This document shows positions 6,756 through 7,825 of a DNA stretch of 7,825 nucleotides, one piece after another. Numbering within the stretch: position 1 is the stretch's first letter; each line of letters starts with the position of its first letter. Position numbers and translations under genes: made by a program. Source of the DNA: Candidatus Aminicenantota bacterium (GTDB taxonomy: Bacteria; Acidobacteriota; Aminicenantia; UBA2199); assembly GCA_026393775.1 (NCBI GenBank), contig JAPKZM010000144.1, positions 1 to 7,825 on the forward strand, written 5' to 3'. The notes under the pieces were generated by a model. The model was not told where the DNA came from. It worked only from the letters and a program-made list of their open reading frames with translations, and made no database searches.

Positions 6756-6794
6756 AAGGCGGCCGATTCCACTAACCCGGCGCGGCTCCGCCTT
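6756..6794 (-). promoter_or_regulatory. Leader hairpin upstream of grpE
   Basis: In the predicted 5' leader of the chaperone mRNA, AAGGCGG (6794-6788) pairs perfectly with CCGCCTT (6762-6756). The stem continues as CCG with CGG after a 2-base bulge, giving 10 base pairs around a loop of about 17 bases. A C-G pair at 6755/6795 extends it. It begins roughly 10 bases after the predicted transcription start and does not include the Shine-Dalgarno. Possible roles are mRNA 5'-end stabilisation or a thermosensitive leader; neither is shown. Confidence 0.4.
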
Positions 6795-6810
6795 GACCCG
6801 ACCGATAAAA

Positions 6811-6839
6811 ATCTTAAACCATTCGCCGCCAATTGTCAA
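6811..6839 (-). promoter_or_regulatory. Sigma70-type promoter for grpE-dnaK-dnaJ
   Basis: Minus-strand TTGACA (-35, 6839-6834, a perfect consensus) and TAAGAT (-10, 6816-6811) are spaced by exactly 17 bases. The predicted start is near 6804, giving a leader of about 100 bases. It lies in the 153-base gap after hutU. No CIRCE repeat (TTAGCACTC with its inverted copy) and no sigma32-type pair (CTTGAA with CCCCAT) is visible, so the operon appears to have a housekeeping promoter. Confidence 0.7.
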
Positions 6840-6845
6840 TTTGGC
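6828..6845. promoter_or_regulatory. Dyad over the grpE -35 box, possible operator
   Basis: Plus-strand GCCAATTG (6828-6835) and CAATTTGGC (6837-6845) are inverted copies of each other apart from one extra T, with a single base between them. The dyad is centred on the TTGACA box, a position where a bound repressor would block RNA polymerase. No regulator gene is in the window, and part of the symmetry comes from the -35 sequence itself. Confidence 0.3.
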
Positions 6846-6857
6846 CCGGCTGTTTTT

Positions 6858-7825
6858 TCATCCCCCCTTTCGCCCCACCTTGGGCGGCAAATCCTTGCTG
6901 ACGAGTTCGTCGATCAGCCGGTCGTCGGCCAGCTGGGGCAGGGTGATATGGCCGCGTTTTGGATGCTGCACGTTCCAGGCGGCCGCGGTTTCCATGGCGT
7001 TTTCGTTGCGTGCCCAGGCGCGGCGGGCGATTCCGTTTAGCACATCCCATTCCATGGCCGAAGCGATAATGCGGTCCTTTGTTTCGCTGCCGTCCAGGAC
7101 AAGTCCGAAACCGCCGTTGAACGCTTTGCCGATGCCCACGCCGCCGCCGTTGGAAAGAACGACCATCGACATGCCGCGCGCGGCATCGCCGGCAAAATTA
7201 TGCACGGCCATGTCGGCGGTGATGTTGCTGCCGTCGCGGATGTTAGCCGTTTCCCGAAAGGGCGAATCGGTGCCCGAGACGTCGTGGTGATCGCGTCCGA
7301 GCATGACCGGGCCGATCGTGCCGCGGCGCACCAGTTCATTGAATTTCAGGGCAATCTTCACCCGGCCCCCGGCATCGGCGTAGAGGATGCGCGCCTGGGT
7401 GCCGACCACCAGCTTGTTCTTGCCGGCATTCTTGATCCATTCGTAATTGTCCCGGTCCATGGCCCGGCGCTCCGGATCGAGGCAGGCCATGGCGGCCCGG
7501 TCGGTCTCCGCCAGGTCTTCCGCCTTGCCGCTCAGACAAACCCAGCGGAACGGCCCGTAGCCGTAATCGAAACCCAGGGGCCCCATGATGTGTTCGACAT
7601 AGCTGGGAAAAATGAAGCCGTCGCTGGCATCCACGCCATTGGCCGCGATGCCGAGGGCGCCTGCGTCGAAGACCGCCTTCAGAAAGGAGTTGCCGTAGTC
7701 CCAAAAGTGCGTGCCGCGGCCGGCCATCCCCTGGATCAGGCGAAACTGCCGCACGAGCGACGCATCGACCTTTTTGCGGAACAAGCCGGGATTTTCCCGC
7801 AAAAGACGCCGCCCCTCTTCGAAGC
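6858..7825 (-). CDS. hutU: Urocanate hydratase, long eukaryote-like form (C-terminal part)
   Basis: Urocanase converts urocanate to 4-imidazolone-5-propionate, the second step of histidine degradation, using tightly bound NAD+ in the cytosol. The frame is open to the window edge, so the N-terminal half is outside; about 322 residues are seen. There is no real start at 7802, where the codon is TTG inside the gene. Recognisable blocks are GTHFWDYGNSF, GYGPFRWVC (Cys codon 7538-7536, matching the conserved Cys of the urocanase signature), GPVMLGRDHHDVSGTDSPF, FRETANIRDGS and NGGGVGIGKAFNGGFGL. The GRDHHDVSGTDSPFRET wording matches the human UROC1 type rather than the Bacillus/Pseudomonas type (GRDH-D-x-SV-ASPNRET). 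The last 40 or so residues after WNVQHPK form a C-terminal extension rich in charged residues. The downstream grpE promoter begins 18 bases past the stop. No other hut gene is visible. Confidence 0.93.
   Translation of the reverse strand, partial: FEEGRRLLRENPGLFRKKVDASLVRQFRLIQGMAGRGTHFWDYGNSFLKAVFDAGALGIAANGVDASDGFIFPSYVEHIMGPLGFDYGYGPFRWVCLSGKAEDLAETDRAAMACLDPERRAMDRDNYEWIKNAGKNKLVVGTQARILYADAGGRVKIALKFNELVRRGTIGPVMLGRDHHDVSGTDSPFRETANIRDGSNITADMAVHNFAGDAARGMSMVVLSNGGGVGIGKAFNGGFGLVLDGSETKDRIIASAMEWDVLNGIARRAWARNENAMETAAAWNVQHPKRGHITLPQLADDRLIDELVSKDLPPKVGRKGG

Noticed and set aside
6705..6839. A 45-codon N-terminal extension of grpE
   Set aside because: Its start codon lies inside the -35 box of the predicted promoter, and the internal ATG at 6704 has a strong Shine-Dalgarno.
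6705..6857. CIRCE/HrcA operator or sigma32 promoter upstream of grpE
   Set aside because: Both were looked for because of the operon type. No TTAGCACTC/GAGTGCTAA pair and no CTTGAA...CCCCAT pair is present.

Overview
The window reads as bacterial chromosome. GC content looks moderately high by eye (not counted), and every gene I can support lies on the minus strand, so transcription runs from high to low coordinates. In that order the genes are: the C-terminal part of a urocanate hydratase (hutU), then grpE, dnaK, dnaJ, a Ser/Thr protein kinase with a C-terminal zinc ribbon, an archaeal-type cofactor-independent phosphoglycerate mutase (apgM), a metallo-beta-lactamase-fold hydrolase of the glyoxalase II-like group, and the first 21 codons of what looks like a XerC/XerD tyrosine recombinase. 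No mobile element, CRISPR array, rRNA or tRNA was seen. The eukaryote-like Hanks kinase, the ApgM-type mutase and the long-form urocanase together suggest an Acidobacteriota/Aminicenantota-like or similar environmental bacterium. That placement is a low-confidence inference with no marker gene behind it.

Region 7825-6858 is the end of hutU, from histidine degradation. The 153-base gap 6857-6705 holds a strong sigma70-type promoter (TTGACA, 17-base spacer, TAAGAT), a dyad centred on its -35 box, a leader hairpin and a clear Shine-Dalgarno site for grpE. Region 6704-3128 is a compact chaperone operon. grpE and dnaK overlap by one base, and dnaK and dnaJ are 8 bases apart, so GrpE (nucleotide exchange), DnaK (Hsp70) and DnaJ (J-domain co-chaperone) should be made together. 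No hrcA gene or CIRCE operator is visible.

An 80-base gap with an A-tract inverted repeat separates dnaJ from the kinase (3047-2103). A 133-base gap then carries a well-formed promoter very close to the apgM start. apgM (1969-686) and the hydrolase gene (682-68) are 3 bases apart, and the recombinase start follows 2 bases later, so these three probably form one transcript.

This is mostly an ordinary housekeeping region. Points worth a second look are a DnaK without the usual disordered tail, a kinase with HRD-I-R in place of HRD-x-K joined to the chaperone operon, a His-to-Glu change at a predicted metal ligand of ApgM, and the two promoter regions. I did not find a convincing undescribed system.
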